From Acidovorax benzenivorans (GTDB lineage Bacteria; Pseudomonadota; Gammaproteobacteria; Burkholderiales; Burkholderiaceae_C): a stretch of DNA of 64,000 nt. The stretch spans positions 248,001 to 312,000 of the forward strand of contig NZ_JAPCKI010000001.1 of the NCBI RefSeq assembly GCF_028680575.1, in the 5' to 3' direction. Positions 36,207 to 44,931 of the stretch are shown in pieces (the first letter of the stretch is position 1; every line of letters starts with the position of its first letter). The position numbers and the translations under genes are program-made. The notes under the pieces were generated by a model. It had not been told where the DNA came from and did not search any database. It was given only the letters and a program-made list of their open reading frames with translations.

Positions 36207-36222
36207 ACCCATAGGAGACAAC

Positions 36223-37404
36223 GTGGACACACAACACACTTCCATCCAGCGCCGCCATTTGCTGCTCGGAGCCGCTGGCGCCGCAGCGCTCGCCAGCCCG
36301 CTTTCGGTGCTGGCCCAAGGCGCTGAAGAGATCGTGATTGGCGGCTCCATCCCGCTCACCGGCGTGTTCGCGTTTGCGGGCGTGGGCATCAACGCGGGCA
36401 TTGGCGACTACGTGAAGATGCTCAACGACGCAGGCGGCATCAAGGGCCGCAAGATCAAATACGTGCCCGAAGACACAGGCTACAAGGTCGATGTGTCCGT
36501 GGCCGCGTACAAGAAGATCACCAGCCAGAACAAGGTGAACCTGTATTACGGGGACTCCACGGGTTTCTCCAAAACCATCAACCCCGAGCTGGACCGCGCG
36601 GGCACCACGCTGATGGCCGGGGCCTCGTTTGCGTCAGAGCTGAACGACCCTGCCAAGTACCCGAACCAGTTCCTGGTCGGCCCCGACTACACCGAGATGT
36701 TCGGCATCCTGCTCAAGCACATTGCCAAGGAAAAGCCCGGTGCCAAAGTGGCATTCGTGTATTCCGATTCGGAGTTCGGCCGCGACCCCATCGAAAAAAG
36801 CGAGGCCGCAGCGAAGGCGCTCGGCCTGTCGGTGCCCATCAAGATCATGACGCCCGCCGGCAGCGTGGATGTGTCGGGCGAGGTCATCAAGCTGCGCCGC
36901 GCAGCCCCTGACTACACCATCTTTCACGGCTACATCCTCGCGCCCATCCCCGAGTTCATCACCCAGGGCAAGCAGCAGGGCATGACCAGCAAATGGATGG
37001 GCACCTTCTGGACCATGGACAGCTCCACCGTCATGAAGATGGGCCCGGACGGCGACGGCTTCATGGGCGTGATGCCCTACCGCTACTACTACGACACCGA
37101 GAAGGCGCCCATGCTGGAGAAGATCCGCGCGCTGCGGCCCGAGTACCAGAGCACGGCCTACATCCAGGGCTTCCTGGCCGCCATGCTGTTCACCGAAGCG
37201 GCCAAGCGCACGCTGGATGCAGGCAAGCCCCTCGATGGCAAGAACCTCAAGGCCGCGCTCAACAGCATCAAGGACTTCGACACCGGCGGGCTAATTGGCG
37301 TGCCGATCACCATCAGCGGCAACTCCATTCCTGTGGGCCGTGTCTATCGCGCCGACATGAAGGCGCAAAAAATGGTCGCCGCGTCCGACTGGATCAAGCT
37401 CTGA
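36223..37404 (+). CDS. ABC transporter substrate-binding protein, LivK type
   Basis: Periplasmic binding protein of 393 residues. Start is GTG 36223, supported by AGGAGA just upstream (36213-36218). The signal peptide has twin arginines (QRRHLLLGAAGAAALAS), suggesting Tat export, and cleaves near VLAQG. The mature part begins IVIGGSIPLTGVFAFAG, as in the Leu/Ile/Val/amide-binding family. Ligand unknown; operon partners suggest an organic acid later activated with CoA. Confidence 0.92.
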   Translation: MDTQHTSIQRRHLLLGAAGAAALASPLSVLAQGAEEIVIGGSIPLTGVFAFAGVGINAGIGDYVKMLNDAGGIKGRKIKYVPEDTGYKVDVSVAAYKKITSQNKVNLYYGDSTGFSKTINPELDRAGTTLMAGASFASELNDPAKYPNQFLVGPDYTEMFGILLKHIAKEKPGAKVAFVYSDSEFGRDPIEKSEAAAKALGLSVPIKIMTPAGSVDVSGEVIKLRRAAPDYTIFHGYILAPIPEFITQGKQQGMTSKWMGTFWTMDSSTVMKMGPDGDGFMGVMPYRYYYDTEKAPMLEKIRALRPEYQSTAYIQGFLAAMLFTEAAKRTLDAGKPLDGKNLKAALNSIKDFDTGGLIGVPITISGNSIPVGRVYRADMKAQKMVAASDWIKL

Positions 37405-37417
37405 CCCTGCTGTTGCC

Positions 37418-38236
37418 ATGACCCAGCCAACCCCGGCCAACGTCCTCGAAGTCAACAACATCGAGGTCATCTACAACAAGGTGGTGCAGGCCCTGCGCGG
37501 CCTGTCGCTGGCCGTGCCGCGTGGGCAGATCGTGGCGCTGCTGGGCAGCAACGGGGCGGGCAAAAGCACCACGCTCAAGGCCATCTCGGGCCTGCTGGCG
37601 CTGGAAGACGGCGTGGTGGAGAGCGGCAGCATCCACTTCAACGGCCTGCCCACGGCGGCGCTGGCGCCGCAGCAGCTGGTGCGCAATGGCCTGAGCCACG
37701 TGATGGAAGGCCGCCGCGTGTTTGAAGACCTCACGGTCGAAGAGAACCTGGTGGCCGCGACCTATGCGCTTACGGGTCGCAGCGGTGCCGTGCCGGACTT
37801 CGACCTGGTCTACAGCTACTTCCCGCGCCTGCATGAGCGGCGCAAGGGCCTGGCAGGCTACCTGTCGGGCGGTGAACAGCAGATGCTGGCCATCGGCCGC
37901 GCGCTCATCGCACAGCCCCAGCTCATCCTGCTCGACGAACCCTCGCTGGGCCTGAGCCCCAAGCTGGTGGAAGACATCTTCACCATCATCGCGCGCATCA
38001 ATGCCGAGCGTGGCACCAGCATGCTGCTGGTGGAGCAGAACGCCACCGTGGCCCTAGCCGTGGCGCACCGGGGCTACATCATGGAGAACGGCAAGATCGT
38101 GATCGACGGCACCGCCGAACGCCTGGCCAACGACCCGGATGTGCGCGAGTTCTACCTGGGCATGGGCGGTGGTGGCGAGGCCAAGAGCTTCAAGGACATC
38201 AAGCACTACAAGCGCCGCAAGAGATGGCTGTCATGA
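37418..38236 (+). CDS. ABC transporter ATP-binding protein, LivF type
   Basis: ATPase of 272 residues. Walker A is GSNGAGKST, the signature motif is LSGGEQQMLAIGRAL, and Walker B is LILLDEPSLGLSP. The C terminus has a short basic tail (YKRRKRW). The last bases overlap the acyl-CoA ligase gene, so the five transporter genes and the ligase form one operon. Confidence 0.93.
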   Translation: MTQPTPANVLEVNNIEVIYNKVVQALRGLSLAVPRGQIVALLGSNGAGKSTTLKAISGLLALEDGVVESGSIHFNGLPTAALAPQQLVRNGLSHVMEGRRVFEDLTVEENLVAATYALTGRSGAVPDFDLVYSYFPRLHERRKGLAGYLSGGEQQMLAIGRALIAQPQLILLDEPSLGLSPKLVEDIFTIIARINAERGTSMLLVEQNATVALAVAHRGYIMENGKIVIDGTAERLANDPDVREFYLGMGGGGEAKSFKDIKHYKRRKRWLS

Positions 38237-40032
38237 CTCTCCCTGACCTCACCCTGCCCCAGATGCTGCGCGAGCGCGCGCGCACCGATGCGCAGCGCAT
38301 CGCCATCCGGCAAAAGGACTTCGGTATCTGGAAGCCCTTCACCTGGGCGCAGTACCACCAGCGCGCCAGCCACTTCGGCCTGGGCCTCAAGGCGCTGGGC
38401 CTGCCTGCGGGCGGGCATGTGGGCGTGATCTCCGAGAACCGCATCGAATGGGTGCTGGCGCAGATGGGCGCGGGCCTGGTGGGCGCGGTGACGGTGGGCG
38501 TGTACCCCACCAGCCCCACCAACGAGGTGGCCTATGTGGTGGGCCATGCCGACATCGAGATCATGGTCTGCGAAGACCAGGAGCAGACCGACAAGCTGCT
38601 GGCCGCACTGCCCGAGCTGCCGCGCCTGAAAAAGATCGTGGTCATGGAGACCAAGGGACTGCGCAGCTTTGCGCCCGAGGTGCGCCAGTTCATCACCACG
38701 TTTGACGAGGTGGAGCAGCTGGGCGCGGCATCTGGCCAGCGGGCGCTCATTGACGACGCGCTGGCGCGGCAGACGCTGGACGATGTGGGCCTGATGATCT
38801 ACACCTCGGGCTCCACCGGCAAGCCCAAGGGCGCGATGATTTCGTACCGCAACATCCGGGGCGTGGTGCCCGGCATCGTGGACCGGCTGGAGCTTTCGCG
38901 GGACACTACGCACCTGTCGTACCTGCCGCTGTGCCACGTGGCCGAGCAGATGCTGACCACGTTTGTGCCCGTGCACATCGGCTCGCAGGTGAACTTTGGC
39001 GAATCCATCCGCACCGTGCAGGAAGACCTGCGCGAGGTCGCGCCCACCATGTTCCTGGGCGTGCCACGCATCTGGGAAAAGCTGCACGCCGCCATCCACA
39101 TCAAGCTGCAGGAAACGGGTGGCCTGCGCCGCGCGCTGTTCCACAAGGCCTACAACGCCTGCAAGCCGCTCGCCGAAAAGCCGCGCAGCGCCTGGAGCGC
39201 TGCCGACAAGCTCATTTATGCCGCCAGCTACTGGCTCATCTTCCGCGCGCTGCAGAACTTCATCGGCCTGCGCAATGCGCATGTAGCGCTTACGGGCGCT
39301 GCGCCCATTCCGCCCGACGTGGTGCGCTTTTTCCGCGTACTGGGCGTGCCGCTCATCGAGGTGTATGGCCTGACCGAATCGACCGGCATGGTCACGGGCC
39401 ATCAGCTGGACCACGTGGTGGTGGGCACCGTGGGCGCGCCCACTCTGGGCGTGGAGCACCGCATTGCCGACAACGGAGAACTCCAGATCAAAGGCGACAT
39501 GGTGTTTGCGGGCTACTACAAGAACCCCGAGGCCACGGCCAGCAGCATCATCGACGGCTGGCTGCACACGGGCGATGTGGTGCGCGAATCGCAAGGTCAG
39601 ATCCAGATCGTGGACCGCCTGAAAGACATCATGATCACGGCCGGCGGCAAGAACCTCACACCGTCCGAAATCGAAAACACCATGAAGGGCAGCCCCTTCA
39701 TCAAGGAATGCATCATCGTCGCCGAGGCGCGCAAGTTTGTCGGCGCGCTGGTGATGATCGACTACGAGACCGTGGGCAAGTGGGCCGAGGCGCGGCGCAT
39801 TCCGTTCACACACTTTCGCTCGCTGGTGGAGCACCCGGAGGTGCGCGGCCTCATTGATGCCGAAATCAACCAGGGCAACCAGCGCCTGGCGCAGGTCTCG
39901 CAGATCCGCAAGTTCCACCTGCTCACCAAAGAGCTGGACCACGACGACGGCGAAGTGACCGCCACCATGAAGGTGCGCCGTTCCAGCATCTACAAGACCT
40001 ACGCGGCCGAGATCGAGGCGCTGTACCACTAG
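38233..40032 (+). CDS. AMP-dependent acyl-CoA synthetase (long-chain fatty-acid-CoA ligase type)
   Basis: ANL-superfamily ligase of 599 residues. MIYTSGSTGKPKGAM is the phosphate-binding P-loop, YGLTESTGMV is the acyl-AMP motif, and HTGDVV with DRLKDIMITAGGKNLTP is the hinge and catalytic Lys region. It activates a carboxylic acid to its CoA thioester via acyl-AMP. ATG 38233 overlaps the LivF stop (ATGA) and has AAGAG eight to nine bases upstream; ATG 38224 is the alternative. The genes before it supply substrate uptake. Confidence 0.92.
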   Translation: MTLPDLTLPQMLRERARTDAQRIAIRQKDFGIWKPFTWAQYHQRASHFGLGLKALGLPAGGHVGVISENRIEWVLAQMGAGLVGAVTVGVYPTSPTNEVAYVVGHADIEIMVCEDQEQTDKLLAALPELPRLKKIVVMETKGLRSFAPEVRQFITTFDEVEQLGAASGQRALIDDALARQTLDDVGLMIYTSGSTGKPKGAMISYRNIRGVVPGIVDRLELSRDTTHLSYLPLCHVAEQMLTTFVPVHIGSQVNFGESIRTVQEDLREVAPTMFLGVPRIWEKLHAAIHIKLQETGGLRRALFHKAYNACKPLAEKPRSAWSAADKLIYAASYWLIFRALQNFIGLRNAHVALTGAAPIPPDVVRFFRVLGVPLIEVYGLTESTGMVTGHQLDHVVVGTVGAPTLGVEHRIADNGELQIKGDMVFAGYYKNPEATASSIIDGWLHTGDVVRESQGQIQIVDRLKDIMITAGGKNLTPSEIENTMKGSPFIKECIIVAEARKFVGALVMIDYETVGKWAEARRIPFTHFRSLVEHPEVRGLIDAEINQGNQRLAQVSQIRKFHLLTKELDHDDGEVTATMKVRRSSIYKTYAAEIEALYH

Positions 40033-40059
40033 CCCAGAACTCATTGTTCACCGCGCAGA

Positions 40060-40117
40060 TCGCTATCAAAACAGGAGCTACTAGCGCTTTATCAATAAGC
40101 GCTATAGGCCAATTTGA
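40060..40117. repeat. Dispersed repeat family A, copy 5
   Basis: ATCGCTATCAAAACAGGAGC, then TAGCGCTTTATCAATAAGCG and CTATAGGCCAATTTGAC. It is the best preserved palindromic core in the window. It abuts the start of the enoyl-CoA hydratase gene. Confidence 0.85.
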
Positions 40118-40118
40118 C

Positions 40119-40916
40119 ATGAAAACTACCGCCGCCGCCCCTACCGCCCCCCTGCTGCTGGAACGCAACGGCGCCATCGCCACGCTGCGCTTCAACCGGC
40201 CCGATGCGCTCAACGCCATCGATGTGCCCATGGCCAACGCCTTCCTCGCAGCCGTGCAGACCGTTGCTGCCGACCCTGGCGTGCGCGCCGTGGTGCTGTG
40301 TGGCAACGGCAAAGGCTTCATGGCCGGGGGCGACCTGACCACGCTGCGGGCCAACCCGGTGCAGGGCGCCATCGACATCCTCACCCCGCTCAACGCCGCG
40401 CTGCCACTGCTGGCGCAGATGAACGCACCCGTCATCGCCCAGGTGCACGGCGCCGCTGCCGGTGCGGGCCTGAGCCTGCTGCTGATGGCCGACTACGTGA
40501 TCGCCGCTGAAAGCGCACGCTTCAACCTGGCGTATATCAACCTGGGCACTAGCTGCGATGTGGGCGCCTCATGGGCGCTGCCGCGCATCGTGGGCCTGCG
40601 CAAGGCGCTGGAGATTGCGCTGCTGGGCGAGGCCTTCGCCGCCGACGACGCCCTGCGCCTGGGCATCGTCAACCGCGTGGTGCCTGCGGCGGACCTGGAG
40701 ACTGCCACCGCCGCCCTGGCCCAGCGCCTGGCCGCTGGGCCCACCGTGGCCTACGGCGCCATGAAGCGCCTGATGCGAGCATCGATGGACCGTGCGCTGC
40801 CCGAGCAACTGGCCGCCGAAAAAGACGCGTTTGTGCACTGCGCGGGCACCGAGGACTTTCGCGCGGGGGTGGAGGCGTTTCACCAGCGCCAAAGCCCGTC
40901 GTTTGCGGGCCGATAG
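40119..40916 (+). CDS. Enoyl-CoA hydratase/isomerase family protein
   Basis: Crotonase-fold enzyme of 265 residues. VVLCGNGKGFMAGGDLTT (residues about 60-77) and VIAQVHGAAAGAGLSLLLMAD (in two parts) form the oxyanion hole. Catalytic acid residues of classical hydratases cannot be confirmed by eye. Start at ATG 40119, directly after a family A repeat with no clear ribosome-binding site. Acts downstream of the ligase on an enoyl-CoA, although its reaction is unproven. Confidence 0.88.
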   Translation: MKTTAAAPTAPLLLERNGAIATLRFNRPDALNAIDVPMANAFLAAVQTVAADPGVRAVVLCGNGKGFMAGGDLTTLRANPVQGAIDILTPLNAALPLLAQMNAPVIAQVHGAAAGAGLSLLLMADYVIAAESARFNLAYINLGTSCDVGASWALPRIVGLRKALEIALLGEAFAADDALRLGIVNRVVPAADLETATAALAQRLAAGPTVAYGAMKRLMRASMDRALPEQLAAEKDAFVHCAGTEDFRAGVEAFHQRQSPSFAGR

Positions 40917-41198
40917 TTTTGAGCCCTTTCGCACACCACGCTTTCACCTGAAGGAATGCACTGCTCACGGCAGTGTCTCGCATCGCGCTTACACACCGCG
41001 AGATTGATGGGGCGCGTACACCATTTTCAGCAGACCCGTATTGGTCTCGATTCCAGAACACTCCGTCTGCGCTTCCCTGGTTTATCCAGACAGCCCCACC
41101 CGTTAAAGTTCTCACATGCCATCGTCCAGTCTGCGACAGACAGCACCAAAAAAGACTTCCAGCAAAAAGCCTTCAGCCAACACCAAGACATCTGCACC

Positions 41199-41972
41199 AT
41201 GATCACCGTCCGCGCTGCCAGCGACCGGGGCCTGTCCTCCACCGGCTGGTTGCACAGTGCCCACAGCTTTTCGTTTGGCAGCTACTTTGACCTGCGCCAC
41301 CAGGGCCATGGCAACCTCCTGGTGCTCAACGATGACACCGTGGCACCCGGCCAGGGTTTTGGCACGCACGGACACCGGGACATGGAAATCGTGAGTTATG
41401 TGCTCACGGGCGCATTGGCCCACCAGGACAACCTGCACGAACGCACCGAGCAAGGGCCCGGCACCGCCGCAACATCGGGGCCACCAAGTCCTGACCCAAC
41501 AGAAGCCCCCACAGGCATCCTGCGCCCTGGTGACGTGCAGCGCATGAGCGCGGGCTGGGGCGTGCGACACAGCGAGTTCAACGCGCTGCCAGACCAGCCC
41601 ACGCACTTTCTGCAGATCTGGATCAAGCCCCTGTTCACAGGCATCCGCCCCAGCTACGCGCAAAAAAACTTCCCGCCCTCAGACCGCCGAGGCCGCCTGG
41701 TGCGCATTGCCTCGCGCAAGGGAGAAGACGGCTCAGTGAGCATGAACGCCGACGCTTCTATCTGGGCGGGCTTTTTGGATGGCGATGAAACCGCCACGCA
41801 AGTGCTGAACCCCGAGCGCCTGGCCTATGTGCATGTGGCCAAGGGCATGCTGCAGGTCAATGGCATCGCGTTGTCCGGCGGCGATGGCGCCTTGCTGGAC
41901 GGCGAGAGCACGCTGACCCTGCACAACGGCAGCGACGCCGAGGTGCTGGTGTTTGACCTGGCGCGCCGCTAA
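41199..41972 (+). CDS. Pirin-family protein
   Basis: Bicupin of 257 residues. The metal-binding loop is PGQGFGTHGHRDMEIVSYVL (His-x-His), and the segment AGWGVRHSEFNALP follows. Pirin proteins include quercetin-dioxygenase-like enzymes and redox regulators. A Pro/Thr/Ser-rich insert (near residues 84-105) interrupts the usual loop between the two. Start ATG 41199 (MITVRAAS). Followed after 18 bp by chaC. Confidence 0.88.
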   Translation: MITVRAASDRGLSSTGWLHSAHSFSFGSYFDLRHQGHGNLLVLNDDTVAPGQGFGTHGHRDMEIVSYVLTGALAHQDNLHERTEQGPGTAATSGPPSPDPTEAPTGILRPGDVQRMSAGWGVRHSEFNALPDQPTHFLQIWIKPLFTGIRPSYAQKNFPPSDRRGRLVRIASRKGEDGSVSMNADASIWAGFLDGDETATQVLNPERLAYVHVAKGMLQVNGIALSGGDGALLDGESTLTLHNGSDAEVLVFDLARR

Positions 41973-41990
41973 GCTGATGAGACTGACTGC

Positions 41991-42734
41991 ATGACACCCG
42001 ACAACGCATTCCTTCACCTGCCCGAGCTGCGAGGCCAACTGACCCCTGCCCACGCCTCGGGCCTGCGGCTCACCGACGAGGTGCTGGCCGAATGGGACGC
42101 CCAGGCGCGCTGCGAGGGCCTGCCCGCCCACTGGCGCCTGCCTGACGGCGAGGTAGAGCGCTCCCGCAGCGAGGTGCTGGCCGCCCTCCGGGCGCAACAA
42201 GACCCCCTGTGGGTGTTTGCCTACGGCTCACTGATGTGGAACCCGGGCTTTCATTTCGACGAAGTGCGCCGCGCCCGCCTGCCCGGTTTTGCGCGCCGCT
42301 TTGCGCTGAGCACCACCATCGGCCGAGGCACACCTGATTGCCCAGGCCTGGTGCTGACGCTGCAACGCCGTGGCGAAGCAGACCCACAGGACTGCGAGGG
42401 CCTGGTATTTCGCATCCCGGCCCCACTGGTGGATGACGAATCCCGCCTGCTGTGGCGGCGCGAGATGATCACCGGCGCCTACTGCCCGCAACTGCTGCCG
42501 CTGCCAACGCCCCAAGGCGAGGTGCAGGCACTGGTGTTGGTGGCCAACACGGCCCATACCCATTACCGGGGCGACCTGTCGATGCAGGCCACGGCCGCGA
42601 CCATTGCAAAGGCCTGCGGGCGCGTTGGCAGCAACCGGGACTATCTGGAGCAGCTGGTGCGGCAGTGTGAACTGCTAGGGATTGTGGATAGGTATGTGCA
42701 CCAGTTGGCAGCGCTGGTGCGAACAAAGGCTTGA
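41991..42734 (+). CDS. chaC: ChaC-like gamma-glutamylcyclotransferase
   Basis: Protein of 247 residues. VFAYGSLMWNPGF (near residue 74) is the substrate-binding YGSLMW motif of the gamma-glutamylcyclotransferase ChaC family, with Glu in the later RREMITGAY region as likely general acid. Degrades glutathione to 5-oxoproline and Cys-Gly. Lies after the pirin gene and is likely cotranscribed. Confidence 0.88.
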   Translation: MTPDNAFLHLPELRGQLTPAHASGLRLTDEVLAEWDAQARCEGLPAHWRLPDGEVERSRSEVLAALRAQQDPLWVFAYGSLMWNPGFHFDEVRRARLPGFARRFALSTTIGRGTPDCPGLVLTLQRRGEADPQDCEGLVFRIPAPLVDDESRLLWRREMITGAYCPQLLPLPTPQGEVQALVLVANTAHTHYRGDLSMQATAATIAKACGRVGSNRDYLEQLVRQCELLGIVDRYVHQLAALVRTKA

Positions 42735-42738
42735 AGGC

Positions 42739-42766
42739 TGATCGCTGATCGCTGTTCGCTGTTCGC
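42739..42766. repeat. Short heptamer tandem repeat
   Basis: TGATCGC twice followed by TGTTCGC twice, in the intergenic space upstream of the low-GC gene. No function assigned. Confidence 0.8.
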
Positions 42767-42971
42767 CACTGCACTCCCCCCTGTTGCAAGAGGACGCCCA
42801 AGCATTCACCAGCCAAAGGCTCTCAAAGTCCATGAAACAATGATGGCCAGACGCTCTTTCTGTGTTCTCTAACAGTGCAAAACCGCTCGAGGTTCAAAAA
42901 CCTCTGCACGTCAAGTTGCATGCTGCCATACAACTAAAGCAACGCTTCGAATTCAATAAACCGCCTACCCA

Positions 42972-44831
42972 ATGAAAAAATTACTTTGCATCGCGGCTCT
43001 TCTGATTTCTTCTGCCGTTTTCGCGAGCAATCCAGTCAATGAAAGCCCCGTTTCAAGCATCATCTTGATGCCATGGGACATTTCAAACAACAACAATCTT
43101 CCCAAAGAATTGAAACAGAAGGGATTCAATCACATCACCTTCTATCTCAACTGGAATGAAATAGAAAGAGAAAAATCTCAATACGACTTTTCGCATTACC
43201 ACAAATATCTGGACAACATTGTCAACAGTGGCATGTCACTCATTCTCGTGCTAGATATGGGTGGCCGTCCATATATCAACGAAAGTGGAAAGGTGGTGAA
43301 AGATGAATACACCATGCCCACATGGATTTACGCGAAGTATCAAGACTATTTGATGAAGAACTTCTCGGAAAATCATCAAAAACAAGCCGATTTTTCAGAT
43401 GGCCCCGTCAGAAAACACTCTACAGAATTCATTGCAAACACGGTTTCTCATTTCTCCAAACGATACCAAGGAAAAATATTGGGTTTTGCCATCGGCCTTC
43501 AGGAGGAGCACGAAATCAAGTATGGACAGACAGGCTATCAATGGCGTGACTATAACGACAGAACGCAACTTGACTTCAAGCAGAAGTATGGAGAAAAACA
43601 ACCCATCATTAATTACAACAACGAAATAAAAAATGGCCTAGCCAATGCAGAACCTCTTCTGTATGCCCACAAAGAATACAGAGAAAATCGTCTCAAGGAT
43701 GCCACATGCGCCTACGCCGAGGCCATCCGAGACCAAGGTGCCTTGGCCATGGGTTATTTTGCAGAAACATTCACGTCACATGATGGCATTTACGCGACGG
43801 GGGTTGTAGAGAAACTGGCCCCCTGCATCGACATCGCCGTCATTGACTACAATTTTTACGATGGCTACCAGCTTGTCCCAGATTCCAGCGTATTGCCGAC
43901 GCTGGCAAACTACATGGGCTCTCTGGGCTACAAAAAAGTTCTGGTGGGTGCCTATGCCGAGCAGTGGGAGAGAAAAAACAAGACCCTTGATCTGGTTCCT
44001 GTGATCAACCAGACAATCAGTGAATCACTCCTTCAGAACAATGTCATTGGTTTCGAGATTGGTGGACTCCAGCAACAGCAAGCTGCAAAAAATGAGTCCG
44101 CAGCGATTGACATGAAAAATCTGGCTGCCATTTTCTCCAAGGCTTCACACCAAAAACAGCCTGAAAAAGAAAAGAAATTCAGGATTGGTATCCTGGGTTC
44201 TGCAACAAACTTCTACGTCTGGCATGGCGAACGGAGCGGTGGAAGAAATATCCATCGCGATGCACTTTTTGAATCCTTCAAACTATTGAACAGCCAACCC
44301 GATATGGATGTTCAACTGATCGGGGAAATAAACCTGCTTCAGGACGACCCCCTCATCAATGGTTTTGATGCAATACTAGTCCCGCATCAGGTTGCACTAC
44401 CAGTCAGCATCAAATCAAAACTCACCAACTACTGGAAAAATGGAGGGGCACTCATCCAGGACATGCGGCTGGGAGAGTTTGATGAAAACGGAAAACCCAC
44501 GTTCGACTGGATGCACGAAGTATTTGGTATCGAAAAAATCAACTGGAAAAAACGAGGTGGCATCTTCATGATGGGCGATGATATCTATCGCCTCAAGCCA
44601 TCGCGCCGCTTCTATACCGGTTATGCCTCCATCACCCCCCGCGCTGGCTATCAACTGCTGGCCACAGACATCATGCAACGCGACAGCGGAATCATGGTGC
44701 GGGGAGAACGGACACTGGCCTTCGGTTTGATGCCACAGCTTGTCGAGGACCATACGCAAGGGGCCTGGAGAAAACTTTTCGTCCAAGAAATCAGGAACGT
44801 TGCGCAAAAAAACAAACGCCTGTCCAAGTGA
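42972..44831 (+). CDS. Secreted glycoside-hydrolase-like protein (GH42-like), low GC, probably acquired
   Basis: Exported protein of 619 residues with signal peptide KKLLCIAALLISSAVFAS. Residues 35-385 look like a TIM-barrel glycosidase of clan GH-A (FYLNWNEIEREKSQYDFSHY, GFAIGLQEEHEIKYG as possible acid/base region, VLVGAYAEQWER as possible nucleophile region). Residues 400-530 resemble the trimerisation domain of GH42 beta-galactosidases. The gene is visibly AT-richer than all neighbours, in line with recent transfer. The exact family and the catalytic pair are uncertain. No neighbouring sugar genes. Confidence 0.6.
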   Translation: MKKLLCIAALLISSAVFASNPVNESPVSSIILMPWDISNNNNLPKELKQKGFNHITFYLNWNEIEREKSQYDFSHYHKYLDNIVNSGMSLILVLDMGGRPYINESGKVVKDEYTMPTWIYAKYQDYLMKNFSENHQKQADFSDGPVRKHSTEFIANTVSHFSKRYQGKILGFAIGLQEEHEIKYGQTGYQWRDYNDRTQLDFKQKYGEKQPIINYNNEIKNGLANAEPLLYAHKEYRENRLKDATCAYAEAIRDQGALAMGYFAETFTSHDGIYATGVVEKLAPCIDIAVIDYNFYDGYQLVPDSSVLPTLANYMGSLGYKKVLVGAYAEQWERKNKTLDLVPVINQTISESLLQNNVIGFEIGGLQQQQAAKNESAAIDMKNLAAIFSKASHQKQPEKEKKFRIGILGSATNFYVWHGERSGGRNIHRDALFESFKLLNSQPDMDVQLIGEINLLQDDPLINGFDAILVPHQVALPVSIKSKLTNYWKNGGALIQDMRLGEFDENGKPTFDWMHEVFGIEKINWKKRGGIFMMGDDIYRLKPSRRFYTGYASITPRAGYQLLATDIMQRDSGIMVRGERTLAFGLMPQLVEDHTQGAWRKLFVQEIRNVAQKNKRLSK

Positions 44832-44931
44832 TACTGGCAGCTCGGCTGTTTCACCCCTTACAGAAAATAAAGCGCACCGTTACAAACTGCGGTCCTTGCC
44901 CGCAATCCGAGCCACAGAGAGCTTGATCAAC

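Noticed and set aside
38206-40044. 612-codon minus-strand frame
   Set aside because: Antisense to the acyl-CoA ligase gene.
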